Source: a virus
Reading direction: 5' to 3' (one strand)
Length of the DNA stretch: 40,340 nt
IMG/VR virus record: IMGVR_UViG_3300050821_002839
Location: 1 to 40,340 of that record
Position numbers and translations under genes: made by a program. The notes below the pieces were generated by a model. It was not told the origin of the DNA. It saw only the letters and a list, made by a program, of their open reading frames with translations, and did not search any database. Below are positions 1 through 8,083 of this stretch, piece after piece. How positions within the stretch are numbered: position 1 is the first letter of the stretch; every line of letters starts with the position of its first letter.

Positions 1-97
1 GGCGGCGCCCCGCCGCCCTACATGCGCAGGGAACGCCTCAAAAGACCAACGAAAACGGGCAGTTAGGGCACCACTTTCGACGAAAGGGACCGCGCAC
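1..97. other. Left end of window, possible cos-proximal region
   Basis: No convincing gene lies wholly inside this stretch. It opens with a GC inverted repeat (seven-base arms at 1-7 and 11-17). The first nine bases, GGCGGCGCC, are also the last nine bases of the window (40332-40340). They resemble the core of the lambda cohesive end (GGGCGGCGACCT), and the distance to the terminase small subunit gene (about 290 bp) is close to the cos-Nu1 distance in lambda. Two related motifs, CGAAAACGGG (50-59) and CGAAAGGG (81-88), could be terminase binding sites. The cos assignment is inference; the short repeat could instead be an assembly overlap of a circular genome. Confidence 0.35.
74..86. promoter_or_regulatory. 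13-bp palindrome over the first ribosome binding site
   Basis: CTTTCG-A-CGAAAG is a perfect inverted repeat with a one-base centre. Its right arm contributes to the GAAAGGG Shine-Dalgarno sequence (82-88) of the gene starting at 98. It may be an operator or an RNA hairpin that limits translation of the first packaging-module gene. Function is inferred only from position. Confidence 0.35.
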
Positions 98-295
98 GTG
101 CTAGGGGGCGACTTTTCGGTCGAGGTGTTCGACGACGTCGGCAAGCCGACCATGACGGTCACGGTGCGGTGTAATCGGTGCCAGGTGGTCATTTCGAGCC
201 GGCGGTTTGACGCGCGCCACGACTCGCCCGACGCGGGGGGCACCGACGGCGTGGCGCATGCGCGGGCGTGCCTGGCGCACAGGTGCGCGGCGTGA
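98..295 (+). CDS. Small Cys-rich hypothetical protein
   Basis: This 65-residue protein is not recognised. It starts at a GTG with a good Shine-Dalgarno sequence (GAAAGGG, 82-88). A CNRC pair near residues 25-28 and a C..HRC group near the C-terminus suggest a small zinc-binding fold. Its stop overlaps the GTG of the terminase small subunit gene (GTGA at 292-295), so the two are probably translationally coupled. A packaging role is possible from position but unproven. Confidence 0.6.
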   Translation: MLGGDFSVEVFDDVGKPTMTVTVRCNRCQVVISSRRFDARHDSPDAGGTDGVAHARACLAHRCAA

Positions 296-789
296 CCGGC
301 GCGTTGACCGGCGAGCTCGTGACGCAGGCGGAATACGCCCGCCGCCGGGGCGTCAAGCGGTGGACAGTCTACCGGCGCACGGTGCCGGGGGGCGGGTCGA
401 TTCCGGTGCACGGGGCGAGGAAGTTGATCGAGGTCGCCGAGGCGGATCGCTTGTGGACGGCGACGGTGGCGACGCAAGGGCTCGGGAGTGGGAACGCGTC
501 GGGGGTGTCGCTTGTCGCGGCGCGTGCCGCCGCGTTGGCGCTCGACGTCGAGGTCAAGCGGTTGGCGCTCGACGAACGGCGCGGCGTGCTCATTTCGCGC
601 GAGGCGGCGACGCGCAAGGCGTTTGCGTTTGGGCGGTTGTGGCGGGACGCGTGGCTTGCGTGGCCCGCGCGGGTGGCGCCGCTCGTCGCGGCGGCGTTCG
701 AGCTCGACGCGGGGGCGGTGACGGTCATGCTCGACGCGCACGTGCGGGAACACCTTGCCGACCTCACTCGCGAGCGCCCCGAGTTTTGA
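292..789 (+). CDS. Terminase small subunit (Nu1-like)
   Basis: The 165-residue product resembles the DNA-recognition subunit of lambda-type terminases. The N-terminus (about residues 10-50) is a winged helix-turn-helix (EYARRRGVKRWTVYRR), as in Nu1, which binds cosB. The C-terminal half is an alanine/leucine-rich helical region typical of the part that contacts the large subunit. The GTG at 292 is preferred because it overlaps the upstream stop codon; an in-frame GTG at 268 also exists. The next gene, encoding a GpA-family large subunit, overlaps its end by 35 bp, which strongly supports the call. Confidence 0.8.
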   Translation: MTGALTGELVTQAEYARRRGVKRWTVYRRTVPGGGSIPVHGARKLIEVAEADRLWTATVATQGLGSGNASGVSLVAARAAALALDVEVKRLALDERRGVLISREAATRKAFAFGRLWRDAWLAWPARVAPLVAAAFELDAGAVTVMLDAHVREHLADLTRERPEF

Positions 790-2821
790 CGGCGTCGACG
801 CCGCCGACGCCGCGATCGCGGCGGCGGTGCTCGACGGGTTGTGCCCGCCGCCGTCGCTCACGGTGTCGGCGTGGGCCGACGAACACCGGGTGTTGTCGGG
901 GCGGTCGTCGGCGGAACCGGGGCGGTGGAAAACGGCGCGGGCACCGTATTTGCGCGAACCGTTCGACTGCTTGTCGGCGACGTCGTTGGTGCGCCGCGTG
1001 GTGGTCATGAAAGCGGCGCAACTCGGGTTCACCGAGGGCGCGGTCAATTGGCTCGGGTATGTGATCCACCACGCGCCCGCGCCGTTCTTGTTCGTGCAAC
1101 CGACGGTCGACTTGGCGAAACGGTTGTCGCGGCAACGGATCGACCCGGCGATTGCCGAGGCGCCCGAGCTCCGCGAGCGGGTGGCGCCCGCGCGGAGTCA
1201 ACCCGACTCGGGCAGCAACACGGTGCTGCTCAAAGAGTTTCCCGGCGGGCTCGTCGCGTTGACGGGCGCCAACTCGGCGGCGGGGTTGTCGTCGATTTCG
1301 GCGCGTAACCTGGCGCTCGACGAGATTGACCGCTTTCCCGGCAACGTCGAGGACGAGGGCGACCCGATCGGGTTGGTCGAGGCGCGGGCGCGCACGTTCG
1401 GGGCGCGGCGAAAGGCGTTACTCATGTCGACGCCGACGATTGCGGGCACGTCGCGGATCGAGCGGGAATTTCTGGCGACCGATCAACGCCGGTATTACGT
1501 GCCGTGCCCCGCGTGTGACGCGTTCCAAGTGCTCACGTTCCCGCGCCTCGAATGGGAACCCGGCAACCCGAAAACGGCGCGGTACCGGTGCGAGGCGTGC
1601 GGCACGCGGATTCGCGAGGCGGCGAAAACGCGCATGTTGGCGCGCGGCGAGTGGCGGGCAACGGCGCCGTCGAGCGATCCGACGGTCGCCGGGTTCCACG
1701 TGAACGCCTTGTATTGCCCCGTCGGGTGGTTGTCGTGGCCCGAGATTGCCGAGGCGGCGGAAAAGGCGGCGAAGGATCCGCAACTGCAACAAACCTTTGA
1801 AAATACGATTCTCGGCGAACCGTATGCGGCGCGGGGCGACGCGCCCGACTGGCACCGGTTGCGGGATCGGGCCACCTCCGACCCGCTCGGGACGGTGCCG
1901 GCGGGGGCGTTGTTCTTGACAGCCGGGGTCGACGTGCAACGCGACCGGATCGAGGTGTCGGTGTGGGGGTGGGGGCGCGGGCGGCGGTCGTGGCTCGTCG
2001 ACCACCGGGTGTTAGAGGGCGACACGGCGGGCGACGTGCCGTGGGCGGCGTTGACCGAGTTGGTCGCGGCGACGTATCCGGTCGCCGGGGGCGCCCTCGG
2101 CATGCCGCTGGCGCGGGTGGCGATCGACACGGGGCACGCGACGACGGTGGTGCATGCGTGGGCGCGGAATCAACCGACGGGGCGTGTGGTGCTCGTGCGT
2201 GGCGGCGGATCGGGGCCCGCGTTGGTGGCGTTGCCGCGTGCCGCCGAGTCGGTCGAGCATAGTGCGACGCCGGGGCGGCGGCGGCGCCGCGCACGGGGGT
2301 TGCGCGTGTGGCAAGTGAACGTGCACGCGATCCAAACCGAAACCTATGGGTGGTTACACTTAGACGCACCCGCGCCGGGGGCGCCGACGCCTGCCGGGTG
2401 GGTGGCGATCCCGGCGGTCGGCGACGAGTGGTTGAAACAACTGTGTGCCAAGGCGCTCGTGCGCACGATCCGCAAGGGGGTCGAGCGGTCCGAGTGGGTG
2501 AACGTGTACCGGCGCGACGAGGCGACCGATTGCCGGAACTACGCCCGCGCCGCCGCGCACCTCGTCGGACTCGACCGGTTCGGTGAGGACGACTGGCGCC
2601 GCCTCGAAATCCCGCTCGGGATCGACGCGAGCGCGCCGCCCGACGACCCGCATGTGAGCATGCTGGGCGACCTCGAGATCCGCCGCGGCGACGCGGCACA
2701 GCAAGTTAGCAAGGACGCAACACCACCGACGGGCAGCGCGCCGAGCGCGGTGCCACTCCCCGGCGCGGCGGCGCCGGTCGGGTGGCGGCGGTCCTCGTGG
2801 TGGGACCGGCGACGGCGCTAG
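755..2821 (+). CDS. Terminase large subunit (GpA family)
   Basis: ATPase-nuclease that cuts concatemeric DNA and drives it into the prohead. The 688 residues match the lambda GpA family in length and motifs: a variant Walker A (KAAQLGFTE, about 86-94), Walker B (LALDEID, 186-192), a Zn ribbon with CPAC (251) and CEAC (279), and the start of the RNase H-like nuclease (TAGVDVQ, about 389-395). The start is a TTG at 755 inside the small subunit gene, preceded by GGGAA; a GTG at 827 is an alternative that would trim the weakly conserved N-terminus. With the Nu1-like neighbour it indicates cos-type packaging. Confidence 0.93.
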   Translation: MPTSLASAPSFDGVDAADAAIAAAVLDGLCPPPSLTVSAWADEHRVLSGRSSAEPGRWKTARAPYLREPFDCLSATSLVRRVVVMKAAQLGFTEGAVNWLGYVIHHAPAPFLFVQPTVDLAKRLSRQRIDPAIAEAPELRERVAPARSQPDSGSNTVLLKEFPGGLVALTGANSAAGLSSISARNLALDEIDRFPGNVEDEGDPIGLVEARARTFGARRKALLMSTPTIAGTSRIEREFLATDQRRYYVPCPACDAFQVLTFPRLEWEPGNPKTARYRCEACGTRIREAAKTRMLARGEWRATAPSSDPTVAGFHVNALYCPVGWLSWPEIAEAAEKAAKDPQLQQTFENTILGEPYAARGDAPDWHRLRDRATSDPLGTVPAGALFLTAGVDVQRDRIEVSVWGWGRGRRSWLVDHRVLEGDTAGDVPWAALTELVAATYPVAGGALGMPLARVAIDTGHATTVVHAWARNQPTGRVVLVRGGGSGPALVALPRAAESVEHSATPGRRRRRARGLRVWQVNVHAIQTETYGWLHLDAPAPGAPTPAGWVAIPAVGDEWLKQLCAKALVRTIRKGVERSEWVNVYRRDEATDCRNYARAAAHLVGLDRFGEDDWRRLEIPLGIDASAPPDDPHVSMLGDLEIRRGDAAQQVSKDATPPTGSAPSAVPLPGAAAPVGWRRSSWWDRRRR

Positions 2822-2878
2822 TGGCATGGCAAACCGCAAGGGTGACACAACCTAGCCGGGTGGGTTCGTCTAGGGGGC

Positions 2879-3106
2879 ATGATGACTTTTTCCCCCGCCC
2901 CCGCCGCCGACCTCCGGGTCGCCCCGTTCACGTTCGCCGCGACCGAAATCAGGGTCGAGGCGCTCACCCCCGCCGGACGCGAGTTTCTCGCCGGGATCGC
3001 CGGCACGTGCGCGGGCGTCGCCCCCGCGTCGGTCACGCTCCCCAAGTCGCGCGGCGCCGACCTCGCCGAGTTTGCCGCCCGCAAGGGTTTGCAGGTGGCG
3101 GCATGA
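2879..3106 (+). CDS. Small hypothetical protein between terminase and portal
   Basis: A 75-residue protein that is not recognised. It follows a clear ribosome binding site (TAGGGGG) and ends in an ATGA overlap with the next gene. Its place after the terminase gene is where lambda-like phages carry the small head-tail joining gene gpW, but no gpW motif is visible here; a better gpW candidate lies at 3620. Codon use matches neighbouring structural genes. Confidence 0.65.
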   Translation: MMTFSPAPAADLRVAPFTFAATEIRVEALTPAGREFLAGIAGTCAGVAPASVTLPKSRGADLAEFAARKGLQVAA

Positions 3107-3522
3107 CGCCCCCGCATTGCCGCACGCATCCGGCGGTCGAGCTCGTGTGCCCGTGTTGCGAGCAATCGCGGCGCGGGCGGGCGACGAGCACCGCCAAGGC
3201 GACCGCCGCCCGCGCGAACGGGCGCAAGGGCGGGCGCCCGCCGCGCGCTACGACCCGCGCGGTGCTCGCCGCCCTCGTGGTCGCCCTCGTCGCCCCCACC
3301 GCCCACGCGGGCACGGTGTGGCGGGTGTGGTGCGCCGACACCCCCCGCGCCGGGGTCGAGGCGTCGCTTGAGGCGTGCAAGCAATCGACGGCGACGATCA
3401 ACGACGCGGTGCGGGCGTGCCACACCGAGGGCGGGCGGATCGTGGTCGAGGCGATGCTGCGCAAGCCGGGGGCGTGCGGCAACTTTCCCGCCCGCCCCGA
3501 TTGCGAGTGCCGGTTCGAGTAA
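3103..3522 (+). CDS. Zn-finger/basic-tail protein with hydrophobic segment and Cys-rich C-terminus
   Basis: A 139-residue protein with three distinct parts. Residues 1-25 hold C/H ligands (CRTHPAVELVCPCCEQ). Residues 40-50 hold a basic GRKGGRPPR stretch like those in short phage Zn-finger proteins. Then a segment resembling a signal peptide or TM helix (AVLAALVVALVAPTAHAG, about 54-71) leads into a Cys-rich domain with six cysteines. The ATG at 3103 overlaps the upstream stop. An internal GTG at the hydrophobic segment could give a separate exported product. Function unknown; a periplasmic or membrane role for the C-terminal part is inference. Confidence 0.6.
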   Translation: MTPPHCRTHPAVELVCPCCEQSRRGRATSTAKATAARANGRKGGRPPRATTRAVLAALVVALVAPTAHAGTVWRVWCADTPRAGVEASLEACKQSTATINDAVRACHTEGGRIVVEAMLRKPGACGNFPARPDCECRFE

Positions 3523-3546
3523 CCCGCACCCGCTCGACCGCCACCT

Positions 3547-3584
3547 CGACCGCCCCGGTTGCCGCCCGGTGACCGGGGCGGTCG
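3547..3584. terminator. 13-bp perfect inverted repeat (terminator-like, no T-tract)
   Basis: Arms 3547-3559 and 3572-3584 are exactly complementary, with a 12-nt loop, lying between the stop at 3522 and the gpW-like gene at 3620. There is no following T-run, so a classical intrinsic terminator is doubtful. It could be an attenuator, an RNA stability element or an RNase site tuning expression of the portal block. Confidence 0.45.
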
Positions 3585-3619
3585 TGCGTTCGGGGCACAA
3601 GTGTGCTAGCGGCGACGGC

Positions 3620-4009
3620 ATGGCGTTTCGCCCCGGTCGCCCGCGCCCGTTCGTGGCCCGCGCCACCGTCGACGGGCGCACGCTCGACGCGTTGCCGATC
3701 ACCCCCGATATGTTGAACGCGTTAACCCAAGCGATCGCGGGCGGCGTCACGTCGGTGTGGTACGCCGACCGGCGCGTCAACTTTATGACGCTCGACGACC
3801 TCTTGCGGGCGTGGGAATGGCTCGCGACCATGATGGGCCTCGCCGAGGCGTCGGCGCCGACGCGGCGGTATGCGAGTTTCTCGAAAGGGTTGGTGCACGG
3901 CGGGTACGGTGCCGACGAACACGCCGAGGTGTGGGACGCGTTGTTCTCGCGCGGCGTGCCGCCCGATCCCGACCGCCGGGGCGACGTCGATTGGGAACGG
4001 GCGCGGTGA
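3620..4009 (+). CDS. gpW-like head-tail joining protein
   Basis: The 129-residue product contains a segment (about residues 32-64, GGVTSVWYADRRVNFMTLDD followed by a Leu/Trp helix) that matches the gpW fold pattern: a helix, a short beta hairpin with YAD and V.F/Y, then a helix starting SL-D/E-L. gpW binds the portal exit and completes the head before tail joining. A conserved-looking tail (RRYASFSKGL) follows. It lies directly upstream of the portal gene, the expected order for lambda-like heads. The ATG at 3620 is the first in-frame start that keeps the domain; its ribosome binding site is weak. Confidence 0.65.
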   Translation: MAFRPGRPRPFVARATVDGRTLDALPITPDMLNALTQAIAGGVTSVWYADRRVNFMTLDDLLRAWEWLATMMGLAEASAPTRRYASFSKGLVHGGYGADEHAEVWDALFSRGVPPDPDRRGDVDWERAR

Positions 4010-4020
4010 CCACCCCGGCG

Positions 4021-4062
4021 TTTGCCTACGTTCGGGGGCGGCGGAATTGTGAACGTAGCAAA
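4021..4062. promoter_or_regulatory. Inverted repeat upstream of portal gene
   Basis: Arms TTTGC(C)TACGTTC (4021-4033) and GAACGTAGCAAA (4051-4062) pair over 12 bp with one bulged C. The stem lies between the gpW-like gene and the portal ribosome binding site (G-run 4071-4079). It may pause transcription or shape translation of the portal protein, which is needed in only 12 copies per virion. Confidence 0.45.
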
Positions 4063-4084
4063 ACCGCGTCGGGGGGGGTGACCG

Positions 4085-5737
4085 GTGCCCGAGGCTAACA
4101 CCATGCCGCCACCCCTGCCGCCCCCGACCCTCGTGCCCCCCGTGCGCCCGTCGTGGCTCGACCGCGTGATCGGGTGGGCGTCGCCGTCGCGCGGGTTACG
4201 CCGGCAACGGGCGCGGGTCGCGTTGCTCACCTTGCGGGAATACGAGGGCGCCGCCCGGAGTCGTCGCACCGAGGGGTGGCGCATGACCCACGGCACGTCG
4301 GCAAATACCGAGCTCGCGTGGTCGTTGCCCCTCTTGCGCGACCGGAGTCGCGACCACGTGCGGAACAACCCGTATGGGCGCCGCGCGGCGCGCCGCCTGG
4401 CGTCGGCGCTCGTCGGCTATGGGATCACCGGCACCGTGACCGATACGGGCGAGGACACCGCACGGGTCGAGCGGGTGCAAGCGTTGTGGGACGCGTGGGC
4501 GTCGACCACGGCGTGCGACCTCCGCAACAAGCAAACGTTCGGCGGCATGCAACGCCTCGTCGCGCGCACCTTGGTCGAGTCGGGCGAGGTGCTCACGCGC
4601 CGCGTGTGGGACGCGGCGGCGCCCATGGGGTTCCGCTTACAGGTGCTCGAACCGGATTATCTCGACGCCGTGCCGGGGCAATTCGTCGGCGGCGCGCCGA
4701 CGCCCCTCGACGACGGGCACCGGATCTTGAGCGGGGTCGAGGTCGACGGCACCGACCGCCCCGTCGCCTATTGGCTCATGCCGCACCACCCCGGCGACGT
4801 GTGGGTCGGGCAAATCGGCATGCCGGTGCGGGTCGACGCCGTCGACATTGCGCACGTGTTCGACGAGGAACGCGCGGGGCAAATGCGCGGGTGTCCCATG
4901 CTCGCCCCGGTCATGATTCCGTTGCGCGACTTGGACGAGTGCAAGGACGCCCACCAAGTCCGGCAAAAGGTCGCCGCGTGTTTCTCGGTGTTCTACTTGA
5001 CCCCCGACGGCGCGACGCGGTCGCGCCAAGATCCGTTGACCGACCACGTCGAGCCGGGATTGATCGAGGAACTCCCCCCCGGCTACGAGGTGCAATTCGC
5101 CAACCCGCCGGGGGTCGAGGGGTACGCCGACGTCATGCGGATCGGGTTGCAGGCGGTCGCCGCCGGCACGTCGGTGCCCTACGAGGAAATCTCGGGCGAC
5201 TTCTCGCAATTCAACTTTGCGAGCGGGCGCATGAGTCGCGGCGCGTTTTTCGAGTACGTCGAGGAAACCCAATGGCAAGTGATCGTGCCGGGGTTTTGCG
5301 ACCGCGTGTGGGCGTGGTTCACCGAGGCGGCGGCGGTGCGCGGCGTCGACACGGCGGGCCTCACGATGACGTGGACGATGCCCCGCCGCCCGCTCGTCGA
5401 CCCGCAACGCGAGATTCCGCCGACGATCGCGGCGGTGCGCGCGACCTTGACGTCGCCGCAAGAGGCAATCCGCGAGCTCGGATACAACCCGCGTGAGATT
5501 CTCGCCGAGTGGGATACGTTCCAGGGGTGGCTTGACGACCTCGGGGTGAAATCCGACCTCGACCCTCGGTGGTCGACGATCCCCGGTGCCCGCCCGCGCG
5601 GCGTCGATCAAACGACGGGGGCACCGACGGCGCCGCCGCCCGTGCGCCGTCGCGGCGTGCCCCGACGCGGCGTGCGACCGGCGCCGCCCGCGACGAACGG
5701 CGACACCCCGCACGATCCCGACGACCTCGCCGACTAG
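4085..5737 (+). CDS. Portal protein (lambda GpB family)
   Basis: The 550-residue product forms the dodecameric ring through which DNA enters and leaves the head. Recognisable family features include an N-terminal amphipathic region (SPSRGLRRQRARVAL), the TANTE-like segment THGTSANTELAWSLP, RDHVRNNPYGRRA, VLEPDYLDAVPG, a DIAHVFDEERAGQMRGCPML block and PYEEISGDFSQFNFASGRM, all typical of the GpB/Phage_portal_2 family. The start is GTG 4085, spaced correctly from a long G-run; ATG 4103 is an alternative. The C-terminus is Pro/Arg-rich and shares CTAG with the stop of a convergent reverse gene. Confidence 0.92.
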   Translation: MPEANTMPPPLPPPTLVPPVRPSWLDRVIGWASPSRGLRRQRARVALLTLREYEGAARSRRTEGWRMTHGTSANTELAWSLPLLRDRSRDHVRNNPYGRRAARRLASALVGYGITGTVTDTGEDTARVERVQALWDAWASTTACDLRNKQTFGGMQRLVARTLVESGEVLTRRVWDAAAPMGFRLQVLEPDYLDAVPGQFVGGAPTPLDDGHRILSGVEVDGTDRPVAYWLMPHHPGDVWVGQIGMPVRVDAVDIAHVFDEERAGQMRGCPMLAPVMIPLRDLDECKDAHQVRQKVAACFSVFYLTPDGATRSRQDPLTDHVEPGLIEELPPGYEVQFANPPGVEGYADVMRIGLQAVAAGTSVPYEEISGDFSQFNFASGRMSRGAFFEYVEETQWQVIVPGFCDRVWAWFTEAAAVRGVDTAGLTMTWTMPRRPLVDPQREIPPTIAAVRATLTSPQEAIRELGYNPREILAEWDTFQGWLDDLGVKSDLDPRWSTIPGARPRGVDQTTGAPTAPPPVRRRGVPRRGVRPAPPATNGDTPHDPDDLAD

Positions 5738-5922
5738 CGGCGGCGGTGCGCCTCGACCCACGTGCGCAAGTCGGCGACTTTGACGCGCGCCCGTTGCCCG
5801 AACACATAGGTTGCGAGCTCGCCCCGGTCGACCGCGCGGCGCAACGTCGATTGCCGTAACCCGAGGTCGCGCGCCGCCTTGGTCAACCCGATCATGCGGT
5901 CGCGTGCGATCGGGGTATCCAT
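5734..5922 (-). CDS. Excisionase/MerR-type HTH DNA-binding protein (reverse strand)
   Basis: The 62-residue product is a single winged-helix domain of the helix_turn_helix_17/excisionase type: IGLTKAARDLGLRQSTLRRA, then YVFGQRARVKVADLRTWVE. Such proteins bind DNA as regulators or recombination directionality factors. It is the only reverse-strand gene inside the head module, and its stop codon overlaps the portal stop in the palindrome CTAG. Start chosen at the ATG giving MDTPIARDRM; a longer form from 5952 is possible. The roughly 67 bp to the capsid gene must hold divergent signals. Function as a regulator is inferred from the fold. Confidence 0.75.
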   Translation of the reverse strand: MDTPIARDRMIGLTKAARDLGLRQSTLRRAVDRGELATYVFGQRARVKVADLRTWVEAHRRR

Positions 5923-5989
5923 GCGGCACCGTGTAGCACCGTCGGGACGCAATTTCTAACGCCACCCCATTGTAACCGCCCGCGATCGC

Positions 5990-8074
5990 GTGCGAACCGC
6001 GCCCGTAGTGGGCGCGGCGGCGGTCAAGTTACCCCTCGGGCAAACGCGGGCGGCATTTCGCCCCGAAACGGTGTTGCCCTCGACCCGCACGGTCGAGCTC
6101 GTGTGGACGACTGGCGCGCGGGTGCGGCGCTTTGGGTGGGACGGCGATTGGTTCGAGGAATTGGCGCTCGATGACGGCGCGGTCGACCTCGGGCGCCTCA
6201 ATCGTGGCGCGAACCTCATCGAGTCGCACCGATCGTACACCCTCGACGGCGTGCTCGGGGTCGTCGAGTGGGCGCGCCTCGACGACCTCGGCGACGGCAA
6301 ACGCGAGGGGCGCGCCCTCGTGCGGTTTTCGGATCGCCCCAAGGCGCAAGAGATTTTCGCCGACGTGCAGAGCGGAATCATTCGCAACGTGTCGGTGGGC
6401 TACATCACGCACGAGCTCGAACAAGTCGAGAAACCGACGCGCGACGCCCCCGGCGTGTACCGGGCGACGCGATGGGAACCGGTCGAATTGTCGTTGTGTG
6501 CGGTGCCCGCCGACGCGGGCGCACAGGTGCGGGCCAATGCCCCCGAGGGCGAGTGGTTCCCTTGCACCATACGGGAGGGTCGCAACATGGGTCAGGAATC
6601 CACCACGGTCGACGCGCCGACGCGGCGCAAGGCGACGACGCGCCCCGCGCGGTCCGAGGAACGCCCCGAGGGCGCGCCCGAACCGGGCGTCGACGACGTC
6701 GAGGATCCGCCGCCGCCCCCGCCCGCCGATCCCGACGTCAACACCGAGGACGCCGCCGCCGCCGCGCGGGCGGCGACCGCCGCCGAACGCACGCGGGCGC
6801 AGGAAATCACGAGCCGCGTGCGCCTCGTGGGCCTCGACCCCGAGCTCGCCCAACGGTGGATCAACGACGGCACGCCGCTCGCCGAGGTCGAACGCGCGGT
6901 GTTCGCCGAGCTCGCGAAACGCCAGGCGCCCCCGGTGCGGTCGGCGGTGCAAGTCGTCGGCGCCGGGATCGAGCGCATGCGCAACGGCATCATCAACGCC
7001 CTCTTGCACCGCATCGCGCCGCAGAAAAACGAGCTCAACGAGGACGGCAAAAACTGGCGCTCGCAAAGCCTCATGGAAATCGGGCGCACGCTCCTCGAAG
7101 CGCGCGGCGTGCTCACCGGACCCCTCGGCAAAATGGAACTCGCGGGCGTCGCCCTCGGGATCGTGCGCCCGCCCATGCAGCGCGAGGGCCCGCACGGGTT
7201 CTTGGCGACCTCAGACCTCGCGGTGTTGCTCGCGACGATCGGGCGCACCACGCTCACCGAGGGATACAAAACCGCCGAGCGGTCGTTCCCGCCGTGGACG
7301 CGGCAAGGCACGTTGCCCGATTTCCGGGTGTCGACCCGCGTGTCGCTCGGACTCGGACCGCAACTCTTGTCGGTGCCCGAACACGCCGAGTATTCGCGCG
7401 GCAAACTCGTGGTGCAAGGCCAGCCGGTACAACTCGGCACGTGGGGGCGCATTCTCGCGTTCACGCGGCAAGCCATGGTCAACGACGACGTGTCGTTGTT
7501 CACGCGGATTCCGCAATTGTTCGGGAACGCCGCCGCCGCCCTCGAAGGCAACGTCGTGTACAACTTGCTCATTTCCAACCCGCTCATGGCCGACGGCAAC
7601 GCGTTGTTCTCGGCGCCGCACAACAACTTGATGACCGCGTCGATAATCGACATCAAGAATGTCGGACTCGCCCGCGCCGCCATGATGAACCAAAAGAGCG
7701 CCGACGGGCAATACATCACGATCATGCCGAAATTTATGATCGTGGGCCCGCTCCAAGAGGTGTACGCCTACCAATTCATGACCCCGATTACGATTGTCGG
7801 GCCCGTGTCGAACGTCGTGCCCGAGCAACTCCGGCAAATGCAAGTGATCGTCGACCCCCGGATCACCGACTACTCGTGGTACCTCGCCGCGTCGCCGAAC
7901 CAGATCGACACGATCGAGTACGATTACCTCGCGGGCGGCACGCAGGGGCCCGAGCTCGAAACCCGTGAGGGGTGGGACGTCGACGGGCAGGAATACAAAG
8001 CGCGCGAGGATTTCACCGCCGCCGTGATCGACTGGCGCGGCCTCGTGAAAAATCCCGGTGTGGCACCGGCATAA
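5990..8074 (+). CDS. Prohead protease / major capsid protein fusion
   Basis: The 694-residue product joins three parts. Residues about 25-185 are an S78/U35-type prohead protease with candidate catalytic His80 (LIESHRSYTLDGVLG) and Ser135 (IIRNVSVGYIT) and the terminal PADAGAQ motif. Residues about 200-320 are charged, Pro/Ala-rich and partly helical, as expected for a scaffold. Residues about 330-694 match Mu gpT-type major capsid proteins (NPLMADGNALFSAPHNN and the C-terminal E-loop/P-domain pattern). Natural protease-capsid fusions are known in related phages. The start is a GTG without a clear ribosome binding site; an internal ATG at 6587 has a strong one. Confidence 0.9.
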   Translation: MRTAPVVGAAAVKLPLGQTRAAFRPETVLPSTRTVELVWTTGARVRRFGWDGDWFEELALDDGAVDLGRLNRGANLIESHRSYTLDGVLGVVEWARLDDLGDGKREGRALVRFSDRPKAQEIFADVQSGIIRNVSVGYITHELEQVEKPTRDAPGVYRATRWEPVELSLCAVPADAGAQVRANAPEGEWFPCTIREGRNMGQESTTVDAPTRRKATTRPARSEERPEGAPEPGVDDVEDPPPPPPADPDVNTEDAAAAARAATAAERTRAQEITSRVRLVGLDPELAQRWINDGTPLAEVERAVFAELAKRQAPPVRSAVQVVGAGIERMRNGIINALLHRIAPQKNELNEDGKNWRSQSLMEIGRTLLEARGVLTGPLGKMELAGVALGIVRPPMQREGPHGFLATSDLAVLLATIGRTTLTEGYKTAERSFPPWTRQGTLPDFRVSTRVSLGLGPQLLSVPEHAEYSRGKLVVQGQPVQLGTWGRILAFTRQAMVNDDVSLFTRIPQLFGNAAAALEGNVVYNLLISNPLMADGNALFSAPHNNLMTASIIDIKNVGLARAAMMNQKSADGQYITIMPKFMIVGPLQEVYAYQFMTPITIVGPVSNVVPEQLRQMQVIVDPRITDYSWYLAASPNQIDTIEYDYLAGGTQGPELETREGWDVDGQEYKAREDFTAAVIDWRGLVKNPGVAPA
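6573..6589 (+). promoter_or_regulatory. Internal ribosome binding site and start inside the protease-capsid gene
   Basis: GGGAGGGT (6573-6580) sits 6 nt before an in-frame ATG (6587), codon 200 of the fusion gene, exactly at the protease/scaffold boundary. Starting here would give a 495-residue scaffold-capsid protein without the protease, similar in logic to the nested lambda C/Nu3 arrangement. Because the outer GTG has no clear Shine-Dalgarno sequence, the internal product may be the more abundant one. Confidence 0.55.
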
Positions 8075-8083
8075 GGGGCGCCC

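Noticed and set aside
1533-2699. Long reverse-strand open frame opposite the terminase large subunit gene
   Set aside because: It is Arg/Pro/Ala-rich without domains and mirrors the third-position GC of the terminase gene; a shadow frame.
6029-7195. 388-codon reverse frame opposite the protease-capsid gene
   Set aside because: Low-complexity His/Arg/Gly composition and no ribosome binding site; the forward frame has clear family motifs.
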